Source of the DNA: Lichenicoccus sp964247695
GTDB taxonomy: Bacteria; Pseudomonadota; Alphaproteobacteria; Acetobacterales; Acetobacteraceae
Direction of reading: 5' to 3'
DNA length: 64,000 bases
Assembly (NCBI GenBank): GCA_964247695.1
Contig: CAXTVI010000022.1
Coordinates: forward strand, 13,531-77,530
This document shows positions 35,828 to 45,145 of the stretch, in pieces (positions within the stretch are counted from its first letter, which is position 1; every line of letters begins with the position of its first letter). The notes beneath the pieces were generated by a model. The model saw only the letters and a list, made by a program, of their open reading frames with translations, searched no databases and was not told the DNA's origin. Both the position numbers and the translations under genes were made by a program.

Positions 35828-36745
35828 ATGTTGGACGAAACACAAATTGCAGCCGCCGGCGAAGCGGCGGTTGAAGACATCAAGGCCAAGCGCGACCGCC
35901 GCTCCATGCTACGGCGCGCGGGCCTCGGGATCGCGGGCGTCGCGGCCGCCAGCGCGCTGACCAGCAAGTCGGCCTCCGCGCAGGCGATCACCGATGCGGT
36001 CATCTTCAACTTCGCGCTGAACTTCGAATATCTCGGTGCGGAATATTACCTGCGCGCCGCGACCGGCAGCGGCCTCAGCTCGTACAGTGCGGTGACCGGC
36101 ACCGGCACCCAGGGCACGGTTACCGGGGGCACCGCGGTGCCGTTCCAGACCACTGCCCTTGCCTATTACGCCCAGCAGCTTGCCAATGACGAACTGGGTC
36201 ATGTCCTGACCGTTCGCGAAGTGCTCGGGGCCGATGCGATCGCCGAGCCGTCGATCGATCTCGCTGATAGCTGGACCGTCCTGGCGACGGCGGCCGGCCT
36301 CATCGCGCCCGGACAGGCGTTCAATCCATTCGCGGACGAGGTGTCGTTCCTGCTCGGTGCCTATGTCCTCGAGGATGTGTGCGTGACCGCGCTCGCCGGT
36401 GCCGCCGCATTGCTGACCAACCCGACCAACATCGCCTACGCCGCCAGCTTCCTTGGTGCCGAAGGCTACCAGGCCGGCGCGATCCGCGGCTTCCTCGCCA
36501 ATATCGGCGCCGGCACCGCAACGGATGCGATCTCGGCGCTGCGGGCGACGCTGTCCGGCGTCGGCGACAACGGCACCAGCGCCGACGGCAACCCGTTCAA
36601 CATCACCAACGTCGACTATAACGGCCAGAACTACCGCCGCACTCCGCAGCAGGTGCTGGCGATCGCCTATGGCAGCAGCGTCACCGGCACCGCCGGCGGC
36701 CTGTTCTTCCCGAACGGCGTCAACGGTTCCGTGACCATCGTCTGA
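35828..36745 (+). CDS. Tat-exported ferritin-like domain protein 2
   Basis: 305-residue paralogue of the preceding gene, aligned throughout (NFALNFEYLGAEYYLRA, PFQTTALAYYAQQLANDELG, GAGTATDAISALRATLSGV). The signal has twin arginines (KRDRRSMLRRAGLG) and ends ASAQA. Two residues that look like metal ligands in protein 1 are changed: Glu66 becomes Gly70 (EYLGAEYY) and His209 becomes Gln215 (AEGYQAGAIRG). Glu122/His125 (DELGH), Glu182 and Glu212 remain. The pair is an ancient tandem duplication, probably transcribed together and ending at the terminator at 36770. Confidence 0.9.
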   Translation: MLDETQIAAAGEAAVEDIKAKRDRRSMLRRAGLGIAGVAAASALTSKSASAQAITDAVIFNFALNFEYLGAEYYLRAATGSGLSSYSAVTGTGTQGTVTGGTAVPFQTTALAYYAQQLANDELGHVLTVREVLGADAIAEPSIDLADSWTVLATAAGLIAPGQAFNPFADEVSFLLGAYVLEDVCVTALAGAAALLTNPTNIAYAASFLGAEGYQAGAIRGFLANIGAGTATDAISALRATLSGVGDNGTSADGNPFNITNVDYNGQNYRRTPQQVLAIAYGSSVTGTAGGLFFPNGVNGSVTIV

Positions 36746-36769
36746 GACCGAGGCGCAACTCTCCAGACC

Positions 36770-36801
36770 GGGGTCGGAGCCGAAAGGCTCCGACCCCTTT
36801 T
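36770..36801 (+). terminator. Strong intrinsic terminator after the ferritin-like genes
   Basis: A perfect 12-bp GC-rich stem (36770-36781 with 36786-36797), a GAAA tetraloop, and TTTT directly after. It lies 25 nt past the second ferritin-like stop. The only textbook intrinsic terminator I find in the window. On the opposite strand no T-run follows the stem, so it serves the plus strand. Confidence 0.9.
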
Positions 36802-36805
36802 CGTT

Positions 36806-39800
36806 TCAGCCATCCAGCGCCCGCGTCCGCACCAGACCGGTCACCATGCCAGCGAGGCGGCGGGCGATATCCGGCCATTGCCGCGCCGCGATCCAGTCCT
36901 GCGCCTGCTGCTGCAGCACCACCCGCGCTGCATGGTCGGCAAGCAGGTCAGACAATCCGTCCGCCACCGCTGCCGCCTCGATGCCGTCGAAGCGATAGAC
37001 GGCTCGCCCGGCCTCGTCGAACAGTGCGATCGGCGTGACCGCGACCGGCACGCCGCTGGTCAGCGCCGTGCGCATCGCGGCACTCGATGCCTCCTTGGAC
37101 GGCCTGTACGGCAGGGCGATCACGTCGCAGCCGGCGAGCAACTCGAGCGAGCGCCGGTGCGGCAGGAACCCGGTCTCGAACGTGATCGCCTCCCATACGC
37201 CGAGATCGGCCGCGAGCTGCCTGCAGCGTTCGATCTCGCGCGGCGAATGCGGGTGGTCGTATTCCGCATTCACCAGCAGCAGCCGGGCGGCAGGCCAGCG
37301 CCGCCGCAGCAGAGCCATCGCCTCGATCAGCGTGTCGATCCCCTTGCCGGGCAGGAAGAAACCGTAGCAGCCGATGATCGGCCGGTCGGTCTCCGCGAGC
37401 GGCCGCGGCGCCGGTGGCGGCAGCGCCCGGGCGATGCCATGCGGCAGCAGGGTGGCGTTCGCATCCAGGCCGAGCGACTGCAGCCTGACCAGGTCGGCCA
37501 CGGTATGCACCAGCACGCGGCTGGTCCGGCGCAGCGCCGCGATCGCGGCCTGCCGCTCCGGCGCCGCAAGATCGTGCAGGTGGCTGGTGTTGTGCAGGGC
37601 CACCACGACCACCCGGCCGCGCAACGCGCCATGATCGATGAGGCGGGCGAGGCTGTCGAATGACAGCAGCCCGGGCTGGTGCTGCAGCACGACGGCCGGC
37701 GCGTCGTCAGCCGCGATGGCCTGCGCCAGCGGCTCGACCGTGCGACGGTCGCCGGACTCCCAGCACGGCCAGATCTCGACGGCCTGTGCCGGATCGGCAT
37801 TCTCGGCGATGTCGATCACCGTGCGCCGGTCGCACAGGATGCGTATGCGAACCTTGTTCTCGCCGTCTGCGTCGTTGAGCAGGCTGTCCAGCAGCTGGCG
37901 GGAGTATTCCGCAACGCCACAGCGCACGCCCCAGCTCGACACCCAGGCGATGCGCGTCGCCTCGGCCGGGGTTGCCAGCAGCAGGTCGCGGGCCAGGCCG
38001 GAATAGGCGGCGGCCAGCGGCGCGGCCTCCGGAAGATGCAGCGTCTCCGACGGAACAGGCGCCGCAGCCGGGCGCTCGCGCAAGGCGGCGACGAGATCGT
38101 CATGCTCGGGTTCGAGCCACAGCGAATGCGCACTCGCCAGATGGCTGCCCGACGGCGCCGGACGGTAGCGCAGCAGGCGCACGCCTGGCAGCGGAGCGCC
38201 GTCAGGGCCGGTGCAGAAGTCCGTGTGGCCGCCGCGTCCGGTGACGATCAAGCCGAGACCGGCGGCGAGCGCCTCGGCCGCCGGCAGGTTGTAGCCCTCG
38301 CCGCGTGTCGGCAGCACCATCGTGTCGGCATCGCGGTACAGCGCCAGCAGCGCCTCGCCATCGAGGTCGGCATCCACCAGCTCGACCGGCGCCAGACCCG
38401 GATCGGCCTTGCGCAGCGCCGCCAGCTGATTTGCCACGTCGTTGTGCGGGTTTGGGAAGCCCTTGATCACCAGCCTGACCGGATCGCCGGCGCGGAATGC
38501 CGCCGCCCAGGCACGCAGCAGCACATCGACACCCTTGCGCGGGAAGCAGGACGAGACATGCAGGAAGCGATGCACCGGCGACGGCCTCGTGGACCGGTCG
38601 TAATGCAGCGCAGCGAACCGGTCCAGCCTGACAGCGGGCGGGATCACCCGGACCGGGATGGCAAGCCCGCTCTCGACCAGGGCATCACGCACGTAGCTTG
38701 TCGGCGCCACCACGGCGTCGAAATGCCGGCCGAGCAGCTCGATGGTGGCTGCGGGCAACAGGCTCTCTTCCCAGAACAGCATCGCCACCGCGACATCGCC
38801 GCGGCGCTGCGGCACATGCACCGGATAGTGCTGGCTGATCACCATCTCGGGGCCGGTGGCGTGCGGCGGCCGGTGCACCAGCGCCGAGACCACCGCCCGC
38901 TCGTCGACCGGCACGCCCGACAGGTCCAGCGTCGGGGCGCCTTCGACCGGCAGCAGCCGCACGCGGCCCGGCAGCGCCGTATCCAGCGCGCGCGCGAGGT
39001 CGCGGTTGATCGCGGCCAGGCTGTAGCTGCCATTCACGTGGCCGGCGACCGACAGCCGCAGGTTGGCTTCCAGCAGCGGCACCGTAGTCGACCCGGAGGG
39101 CAAGGAAGCTCCCGCCCGCAGCAGCGCCTGCGCCAGCACGTCCCGCTGGCGATCGAGGGCAAACCGGCCGAGCGTCGCCTCCTGCGCCCGCGCCTGTGCC
39201 GCCCCCGCGTCGGGATCGCGAGCCAGCCGCAGCATGGCGTCCGCCACCGCGGCGGGCGTCGTATCGAGCAGCAGGTTGGCGGCGTCGCCGAGCGTGTATG
39301 GCACCGCGCCACCCGGCCAGGCCAGCACCGGCACGCCATGCACCATGGCCTCGATCAGCGGAACACCGAAGCCCTCGTGCCGGCTCAGCGAGACATACAG
39401 GTCGGACGCTGCATACCATTCATGCAGGATGTCATCCGAAACGCCGCCGGCCAGCATGACATCCGCGTCCAGGCCGTGCCGGACGATGGCCTGCCGCAGC
39501 GAGCGCGCGTACGCATCGTCGGCGGCGTCCGGGCGCCCGACCAGCACCAGCCGCGACGGGCGGCCGTATCCGGCCCTGAAGGCGGCGAAGGCCTCGACCA
39601 GCGCGAGCTGCCCCTTGGAGGCGTTGATGCGCCCGACGAACAGGACGGTGAACCGGCCCGGGTCCCGCAGGGTATGCGTCGCTTGCGCGGCGCGATGCCG
39701 CAGGTCGTCGAGATCGAACAGCAGGGTGCAGGCGCGCACCGGTGCGATGCCGAGGCCGCGCAGCTCGTTCGCGTTGTATTCGCTGTCGGCAAGTGCTGCC

Positions 39801-41410
39801 GCCACGCGTCCCTTGAAGGCGGCGAGCTGCCGGCGGCCGAGCCGGGCGTAGCGCGCGAGATACGGATGGCGCACCAGCAGCTCGGGTGGCGTGATGTTGT
39901 GGTAGAGCAGCAGCTTAGGCGCCGGCAGAGCGAGGATCTGCTCGAAGCGGTCATAGCCGATCGAATGCCGCACGATCAGCACGTAGCCGTCGTGTCGTGG
40001 CAGCGCCTCCATCGGCAGCAGGTCGCCGGCCAGCGCCTCGGGCGGATCCTCGGTGTAGATCTCGCTGTGGTAGCCCATCGCGCGCAGCAGGCCGCGGGTG
40101 AGCAGCATTGCATTGGTGATGGCGTCGTTCACGGCGCTGCCGGAATGGAACTGGTGCACCGCCGAGAGGCCGCCCCCCTGCAGGCCCTGCGAGGCCAGAA
40201 ACGGCGGCGGCGGTGTGATTGGCAGTGGCGGCAGCGAGGCGATGAAGGCCTCGGCATCCTGTTCCTCCTCCGCCGGTTCGCGGCACTCCGCAGGGCCGGT
40301 TTGCATGGCCGGTTCCAAAAGGAGGGGCGCCGGCTGGTCGGTGCTCCCGACAAGCCGGCGCGTCCGCCACAGCGCGCTGCGCATCGGCGCGGTCAGCCGC
40401 CAGGAACGGCTGGAGCGCACCACCTCCAGCTCGTGCAGCGTCGTCTGCAGCCGCAGGTGGGTCTGCTGCAGGTCGTGGCGGCTCTGGTGCAGGGCGGCCT
40501 GCTCCGCCGCCAAGTCACGGACCTGCAGCTGCCCGGTGCGCGTGGCTTCGAGCTGCTGCCGGCCGAGGGCTTCGCGCAGGCGGCCGCTCTCATGCGCGGC
40601 CGCCTCGCGCTGCAGCCGCAACTGCTCGGCGGCGGCCTGCGCCTGGGTCTCGGCGAGGTGCGCGCGCTCGCGCTGGGCGGCGGCCTCCACCTCCAGCCGC
40701 GCGGCCCGCTCGATCCAGACGCTGTCGCCCGCGCGCAGGAAATCGTCGAACACGTTCGGCGGCGTGCGGAAGGCCGGCGCCAGCGCATCGGCGCGCTCAT
40801 GGGCGACATAGTAGCGGTTGAGGCCGTCGAACCAGACGAAGTCATACTCCGCCTCGCGCAGCAGCGGCTCCCACTCCTGGTGCGTCTGGGTGGTCGAGTT
40901 CGGTGCCGTCGCCTCGACGAGGATGATCCAGGGCCGGTAGCGCACCAGGTCGGCGCCCTGCAGTACCGCGCGCTCGGCGCCCTCGACATCGATCTTGAGG
41001 AAATGGATGTCGGCACTTGCATGCAGCGCGCAGATTTCTGCCAGCGTCAGCACTGCGACGTGGTCCCGCGTCGCCGGCAGGCCGGCCGCCGCGTGCCCGG
41101 CCGCGATCGCCGGATCGAGCGTCGATAGCCCGGTGCCCTCGATGCGGTAGAACGGCAGCTCCGCCGGCTGCGCTCCAAGTGCGATCCGCAACGTCACGTC
41201 GCGCGGACGCGCTGCCGCGAGGCGCCGCGCCGCGTCCGGCAGCGGCTCGATGTTCACGCCGCTCCAGCCGCGGTCATAGAAGGCGCGGGTGACGCTGTGG
41301 GTGTCGGGATGATACGCGCCGACATCGATATAGAACCCGCGTTCGATGTCGCCGAGGGCGCGCCACAGCAGGACGTCCTCGAAATTCTGCGCGTAGGAAA
41401 TGAAAGTCAT
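36806..41410 (-). CDS. Four-module protein: FkbM methyltransferase, coiled coil and three glycosyltransferases
   Basis: 1534 residues. Residues 1-215: FkbM-type methyltransferase (ISYAQNFEDVLLWRALG, YIDVGAYHPDTHS, FLKIDVEGAE). Residues about 232-330: charged coiled coil. Residues about 410-770: GT4-type glycosyltransferase (LFVGRINASKGQL, SRHEGFGVPLIEAM). Residues about 780-1115: second glycosyltransferase (HVSSCFPRKGVDVLL, LPTRGEGYNLPAAEALAAG). Residues about 1150-1530: third (IAWVSSWGVRCGVAEYS, CYGFFLPGKGIDTLIEAM). No signal peptide or membrane helix, so it is cytoplasmic. It probably assembles a methyl-capped oligosaccharide for the cell surface. Divergent from a second FkbM gene at 41545. 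Frame is open throughout with no sign of frameshift. Confidence 0.92.
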   Translation of the reverse strand: MTFISYAQNFEDVLLWRALGDIERGFYIDVGAYHPDTHSVTRAFYDRGWSGVNIEPLPDAARRLAAARPRDVTLRIALGAQPAELPFYRIEGTGLSTLDPAIAAGHAAAGLPATRDHVAVLTLAEICALHASADIHFLKIDVEGAERAVLQGADLVRYRPWIILVEATAPNSTTQTHQEWEPLLREAEYDFVWFDGLNRYYVAHERADALAPAFRTPPNVFDDFLRAGDSVWIERAARLEVEAAAQRERAHLAETQAQAAAEQLRLQREAAAHESGRLREALGRQQLEATRTGQLQVRDLAAEQAALHQSRHDLQQTHLRLQTTLHELEVVRSSRSWRLTAPMRSALWRTRRLVGSTDQPAPLLLEPAMQTGPAECREPAEEEQDAEAFIASLPPLPITPPPPFLASQGLQGGGLSAVHQFHSGSAVNDAITNAMLLTRGLLRAMGYHSEIYTEDPPEALAGDLLPMEALPRHDGYVLIVRHSIGYDRFEQILALPAPKLLLYHNITPPELLVRHPYLARYARLGRRQLAAFKGRVAAALADSEYNANELRGLGIAPVRACTLLFDLDDLRHRAAQATHTLRDPGRFTVLFVGRINASKGQLALVEAFAAFRAGYGRPSRLVLVGRPDAADDAYARSLRQAIVRHGLDADVMLAGGVSDDILHEWYAASDLYVSLSRHEGFGVPLIEAMVHGVPVLAWPGGAVPYTLGDAANLLLDTTPAAVADAMLRLARDPDAGAAQARAQEATLGRFALDRQRDVLAQALLRAGASLPSGSTTVPLLEANLRLSVAGHVNGSYSLAAINRDLARALDTALPGRVRLLPVEGAPTLDLSGVPVDERAVVSALVHRPPHATGPEMVISQHYPVHVPQRRGDVAVAMLFWEESLLPAATIELLGRHFDAVVAPTSYVRDALVESGLAIPVRVIPPAVRLDRFAALHYDRSTRPSPVHRFLHVSSCFPRKGVDVLLRAWAAAFRAGDPVRLVIKGFPNPHNDVANQLAALRKADPGLAPVELVDADLDGEALLALYRDADTMVLPTRGEGYNLPAAEALAAGLGLIVTGRGGHTDFCTGPDGAPLPGVRLLRYRPAPSGSHLASAHSLWLEPEHDDLVAALRERPAAAPVPSETLHLPEAAPLAAAYSGLARDLLLATPAEATRIAWVSSWGVRCGVAEYSRQLLDSLLNDADGENKVRIRILCDRRTVIDIAENADPAQAVEIWPCWESGDRRTVEPLAQAIAADDAPAVVLQHQPGLLSFDSLARLIDHGALRGRVVVVALHNTSHLHDLAAPERQAAIAALRRTSRVLVHTVADLVRLQSLGLDANATLLPHGIARALPPPAPRPLAETDRPIIGCYGFFLPGKGIDTLIEAMALLRRRWPAARLLLVNAEYDHPHSPREIERCRQLAADLGVWEAITFETGFLPHRRSLELLAGCDVIALPYRPSKEASSAAMRTALTSGVPVAVTPIALFDEAGRAVYRFDGIEAAAVADGLSDLLADHAARVVLQQQAQDWIAARQWPDIARRLAGMVTGLVRTRALDG

Positions 41411-41544
41411 GCCGGCTCAATCCATGTCCCAATGCAACGCCGGGATCAACTCGCCGGATGACGCCGACGGCAGTGCGTGTACAGCTTTTGCAGGAAGCCG
41501 GCGCCGCTGCCACTGTGCGCGGCAGCCGGACAGGAGGATCGACA

Positions 41545-42594
41545 GTGGCGCCATCGCAAGACCTGCAGACGCGGCCGGAGCCGTGGCAGGGCGAATACTC
41601 GAACAGCACCACGCTGGACGATATCGTCGCCTGCTTCAGGCTGCTGCTGGGCCGGCTGCCGAACCGCGAGGAGTGGCGCGGCCATTCCTCGCGCGTCGGC
41701 GAGCCGCTCGACATGGTGGTCGGCAGCTACGTCAACGCGCTGGAGTTCTCCCGCCGCGGCCTCGGCGCTGCCGGGTCGCTGGGCTCGGTCGAGCTCGTGC
41801 GGCTGCCGGGCTTCAGCATCCACACCGAGTCGGGCGACGCCGCGGTCGGACAGCATGTGCGCGCCGACAACTACGAGGCCGATGTCACCGCGGTGTTCCG
41901 GCGATACCTCCGGCCCGGTGCCCACATACTCGATCTGGGCGCCAATATCGGCTACTTCACGATGCTGTCAGCCTCGCTCGTCGGACCGTCCGGATCGGTG
42001 CTGGCAATCGAGCCGAACCCGAACAATGCGCGCATGATCGAGGCCAGCCGGCGCGCCAACGGCTTCTCGCAGGTGACCGTGGTGCAGGTCGCGGCCGGAT
42101 TTGAACCCGGGCTGCTGGTCCTGCACCGCTCGCATTCCAACGGCACCACCTCGGCCACGCCCGGCGACGCCAGCGCCCTGCTCGCCGCCGAAACCGTGGC
42201 CTGCGTGCGGGTGGATCAGATCGTGCCCAGGCGGCGGCGGATCGATTTCATCAAGGTCGATGTGGAAGGCGCCGAATACCTTGCGTTGTCCGGCTGCCTG
42301 CGCATCATCCGGCGCGACCGCCCGGTGATCGTGACCGAGTTCAGCCCGTCGCTGATGCCGGGCATCTCCGGCATCAGCGGCCCCGGCTACCTGGCTTGGC
42401 TGACCGGCCTCGGCTACCGGCTCTCCATCGTGCAGCCGGATGGCAGCCTGCTCGCGGCCGGTCCCGCCGCGATCATGGCGGAACACGAAGCGCGCGGCAT
42501 CGATCATCTCGATCTGGTAGCCGAGCCGCTCGCGGCCGCGGAAAGGGTGCAGCGGCGCCTGCGCCACGTCGTGTCCAGATTGCGACGTCCTTGA
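41545..42594 (+). CDS. FkbM-family methyltransferase with N-terminal DUF4214-like segment
   Basis: 349 residues from a GTG start with AGGAGG seven bases upstream. An ATG 29 codons earlier lacks such a site. An N-terminal helical stretch (TTLDDIVACFRLLLGRLPNR, about 21-70) resembles the DUF4214 domains found on glycan-modifying enzymes. The methyltransferase core has DLGANIG at 130-136, AIEPNPNN, and KVDVEGAE at 237-244. FkbM enzymes O-methylate sugars or polyketides. Its position divergent from the large FkbM/glycosyltransferase protein suggests a shared glycan pathway. Confidence 0.9.
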   Translation: MAPSQDLQTRPEPWQGEYSNSTTLDDIVACFRLLLGRLPNREEWRGHSSRVGEPLDMVVGSYVNALEFSRRGLGAAGSLGSVELVRLPGFSIHTESGDAAVGQHVRADNYEADVTAVFRRYLRPGAHILDLGANIGYFTMLSASLVGPSGSVLAIEPNPNNARMIEASRRANGFSQVTVVQVAAGFEPGLLVLHRSHSNGTTSATPGDASALLAAETVACVRVDQIVPRRRRIDFIKVDVEGAEYLALSGCLRIIRRDRPVIVTEFSPSLMPGISGISGPGYLAWLTGLGYRLSIVQPDGSLLAAGPAAIMAEHEARGIDHLDLVAEPLAAAERVQRRLRHVVSRLRRP

Positions 42595-42595
42595 A

Positions 42596-43279
42596 CTATC
42601 GGAGCTCGTACGGACCACCCCGCTCGACGGCCCTCGCATAGGCCGGCCGCGCACGCAGCCGGTCGAGCCAACGTTGCAGGTTCGGCCGCGCGGCACCCAG
42701 CGCCCGCAGCCGTGTCCCGGCGATCTCGAGCGGAAAGCTCATCTGCGCGTCCGCCACCGAGAACTCGTCGCCGGCGAACCACGGCCGCGCATCCAGCTCG
42801 CGATCAAGGAAGTTCAGGTGCAGTGCGAGTTGCGGGCCGAGGAACTGCCGGTCGAAGCCGCGGCCGATGCCATCCAGCAAGGGCCGCAGCAGCGGGCGCA
42901 GCAGCTTCGGCGGCTGCTGCGGCAGACGCGAAAAAACGAGCTGCAAGAGTAGCAGCGGCATCAGCGAGCCTTCGGCATAATGCAGGTAGTAGGAGGCCCG
43001 CTCGCGCTCCACCGAGCCCGGCTGCGGCATCAGCCGGCCGTCGCCGTAGCGGGTCGCCAGGTACTCCATGATGGCGCCGGTCTCCGCCAGCGTGCGATCG
43101 CCGTCGGTCACCACGGGGGACTTCCCGAGCGGATGCACGGCACGCAGCGCGGCGGGCGCCAGCATCGTCCTAGGATTCCGCTGGTAGCGGCGGATCTCGT
43201 AGGGGACCTCGAGTTCCTCGAGCAGGAACAGCACCCGCTGCGAGCGGCTGTTGTTCAGATGGTGCACGGTCAGCGTCAT
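42596..43279 (-). CDS. Glutathione S-transferase
   Basis: 227 residues. The N-terminal thioredoxin-like domain (about 1-80) carries HHLNNSRSQRVLFLLEEL, with Asn/Ser where the catalytic residue lies, then the cis-proline HPLGKSPVV and DGDRTLAETGAIMEYL glutathione-binding pieces. The all-helical C-terminal domain follows (FAGDEFSVADAQMSFPLE). Bacterial beta/theta-like class. Downstream of the nucleoside transporter by 17 nt and probably co-transcribed; its stop is 1 nt from that of the convergent FkbM gene. Confidence 0.93.
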   Translation of the reverse strand: MTLTVHHLNNSRSQRVLFLLEELEVPYEIRRYQRNPRTMLAPAALRAVHPLGKSPVVTDGDRTLAETGAIMEYLATRYGDGRLMPQPGSVERERASYYLHYAEGSLMPLLLLQLVFSRLPQQPPKLLRPLLRPLLDGIGRGFDRQFLGPQLALHLNFLDRELDARPWFAGDEFSVADAQMSFPLEIAGTRLRALGAARPNLQRWLDRLRARPAYARAVERGGPYELR

Positions 43280-43296
43280 CGTTGGGCGTATCCGGA

Positions 43297-44547
43297 TCAG
43301 GAAATGAACATGCCGGCGATGGTGGCGCTGGCGAGGTTCGAGAGCGTGCCGGCCAGCACCGCGCGCAGGCCCAGGCGCGAGACCTCGGCGCGTCGCTCGG
43401 GCGCCACGCTGCCGTAGCCCGCGAGCAGGATGCCGATCGAGGAGAAGTTGGCGAACCCGCAGAGCGCGAACGAGACGATCGCCAGGCTGCGCGGATCAAG
43501 CGTGTGCGCATGGATCAGCGGCGACAGGTGCACGTAGGCGACGAACTCGTTGAACACGATCTTCTGGCCGATGATGCCGCCGACCAGCACGCAGAAATCG
43601 GACCTGACGCCGATCAGCCACGCAAGCGGCGCGAACAGCCAGCCCAGCATCGCTTCGAGCGAAAGCGCCGGATGGCCCGCAAGGCCGCCGAGCCAGCCGA
43701 CCAGCCCGTTCAGGCAGGCGATCAGGCCGATGAAGGCGACCAGCATCGAGCCGACCGCGACCGCGACACGCACGCCGTTGGTGGTGCCGATCGCCACCGC
43801 CTCGAACACGTTGGCCGGGCGCCGCTCCTCGAAATCGAGATCGAGCGTGGTGACCGGCGACGCCTCGGTGGTCGGCAGCAGCAGTTTCGCGAACAGCAGG
43901 CCGCCGGGGATCGCCATGAACGAGGCCGCCAGCAGGTAGTCGACCGGCACGCCGAGACCGGCATAGCCGGCCAATACCGAGCCCGCCACCGAGGCGGTGC
44001 CGCTCGACATCACCGCGAACAGCTCGGCCCGCGTCAGCAGGGCGACGAAGGGACGTATCGCCACCGGCATCTCGCTCTGCCCGAGGAAGATCGTGGTGAC
44101 GGCGGAGAAGCTCTCGATCTCGGACGTGCCGATCACCGCGCGGACGGCGCCGCCGAGGATGCGGGCCATGACCTGCATGACGTGGAAATAATACAGCACC
44201 GCGATCAGCGCCGAGATGTAGACGATCTGCGGCAGCACGCGCAGCGCGAACACGAAGCCGCCGTCCGGGAACACGGTGAACATGCGCGCACCGACGAGGC
44301 CGCCGAACAGGAAGGCGATGCCGTCATTGCCGTAGCCGAGCACCTGGTTCACCACCAGCGAGATCGCGTGCAGGGCCTGCCGTCCGACCGGCACGAACAG
44401 GATCAGCGCACCCACGGCGCATTGCAGCGCGAGGGCCGCGCCCACCGTCCGCCACCGGATGCCCCGGCGGTCGAGCGAGAAGACGAGCGCGATCGCGATC
44501 AGCGCGGCAAGGCCGGCCACGCCATGCAGGGCAGCCACCGGCGTCAT
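43297..44547 (-). CDS. Concentrative nucleoside transporter, NupC/CNT family
   Basis: 416 residues with about ten membrane helices; imports nucleosides with protons or sodium. Diagnostic blocks: FLFGGLVGARMFTVFPDGGFVFALRVLP, IFLGQSEMPVAIRPF, SGTASVAGSVLAGYAGLG, and KIVFNEFVAYVHL, NFSSIGILLAGYGSVAPERR. Purine salvage may link it to the adenine deaminase 7 kb away. Divergent from the glutathione peroxidase gene. Confidence 0.95.
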   Translation of the reverse strand: MTPVAALHGVAGLAALIAIALVFSLDRRGIRWRTVGAALALQCAVGALILFVPVGRQALHAISLVVNQVLGYGNDGIAFLFGGLVGARMFTVFPDGGFVFALRVLPQIVYISALIAVLYYFHVMQVMARILGGAVRAVIGTSEIESFSAVTTIFLGQSEMPVAIRPFVALLTRAELFAVMSSGTASVAGSVLAGYAGLGVPVDYLLAASFMAIPGGLLFAKLLLPTTEASPVTTLDLDFEERRPANVFEAVAIGTTNGVRVAVAVGSMLVAFIGLIACLNGLVGWLGGLAGHPALSLEAMLGWLFAPLAWLIGVRSDFCVLVGGIIGQKIVFNEFVAYVHLSPLIHAHTLDPRSLAIVSFALCGFANFSSIGILLAGYGSVAPERRAEVSRLGLRAVLAGTLSNLASATIAGMFIS

Positions 44548-44653
44548 CAGGCAGCCGGCCGGGCGTGCGCTGCGATCCGCTGAAGCTTGTCGGCGCCGGT
44601 CATGGCATGGTTATGGCCGAAGACGCCAACGCCACCAATCCTGGAAGCCGCCG

Positions 44654-45145
44654 ATGAGCCAGCCGACCGCCCACGATTTCAGCCTGGACCTGCTCGATGG
44701 AGGCACGCTGCCGCTCAGCCGCTATGCCGGCCACCCTGTCCTGCTCGTCAACACGGCGTCGAAATGCGGCTTCACCCCGCAATACGAGGAGTTGCAGGCG
44801 GTGTGGTCGCACTACCGGGGGCGCGGACTGGTGGTGATCGGCGCACCCTGCAACGATTTCGGCCGGCAGGAGCCGGGCACCGCGGAGGAGATCCAGAGCT
44901 TCTGCGCCCGCAACTACGGCGTGTCGTTCCCGATGTCGGCCAAGCTGCATGTGCGCGGCCCCGACAGGCATCCGCTGTTCGGCTGGCTCGGCGATCAAGG
45001 CGGCGTGCTGTCGTACCCGCGCTGGAATTTCTACAAATACCTGATCGGCCGCGACGGGCGGCTGCGGAGCTGGTTCACCAGCGTCACCAAGCCGATGAAC
45101 CACCGCGTGCGCACGGCGATCGACCGGGCAATCCTGCAGGACTGA
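44654..45145 (+). CDS. Glutathione peroxidase (BtuE/thioredoxin-type)
   Basis: 163 residues. Reduces peroxides. Peroxidatic Cys38 in NTASKCGFTPQYEEL with Gln72 (NDFGRQEPG) and Trp124-Asn125 (PRWNFYKYL) completes the usual catalytic tetrad. A cysteine at residue 66 (APCND) is a second candidate thiol. No selenocysteine. The stop codon directly abuts that of the convergent dehydrogenase. Confidence 0.94.
   Translation: MSQPTAHDFSLDLLDGGTLPLSRYAGHPVLLVNTASKCGFTPQYEELQAVWSHYRGRGLVVIGAPCNDFGRQEPGTAEEIQSFCARNYGVSFPMSAKLHVRGPDRHPLFGWLGDQGGVLSYPRWNFYKYLIGRDGRLRSWFTSVTKPMNHRVRTAIDRAILQD

Noticed and set aside
37679..41128. Open frame of 1149 codons antisense to the FkbM/glycosyltransferase gene
   Set aside because: Arg/Gln/His-rich composition typical of an antisense shadow in GC-rich DNA, no recognisable domain, and the opposite strand is a clear multi-domain protein.
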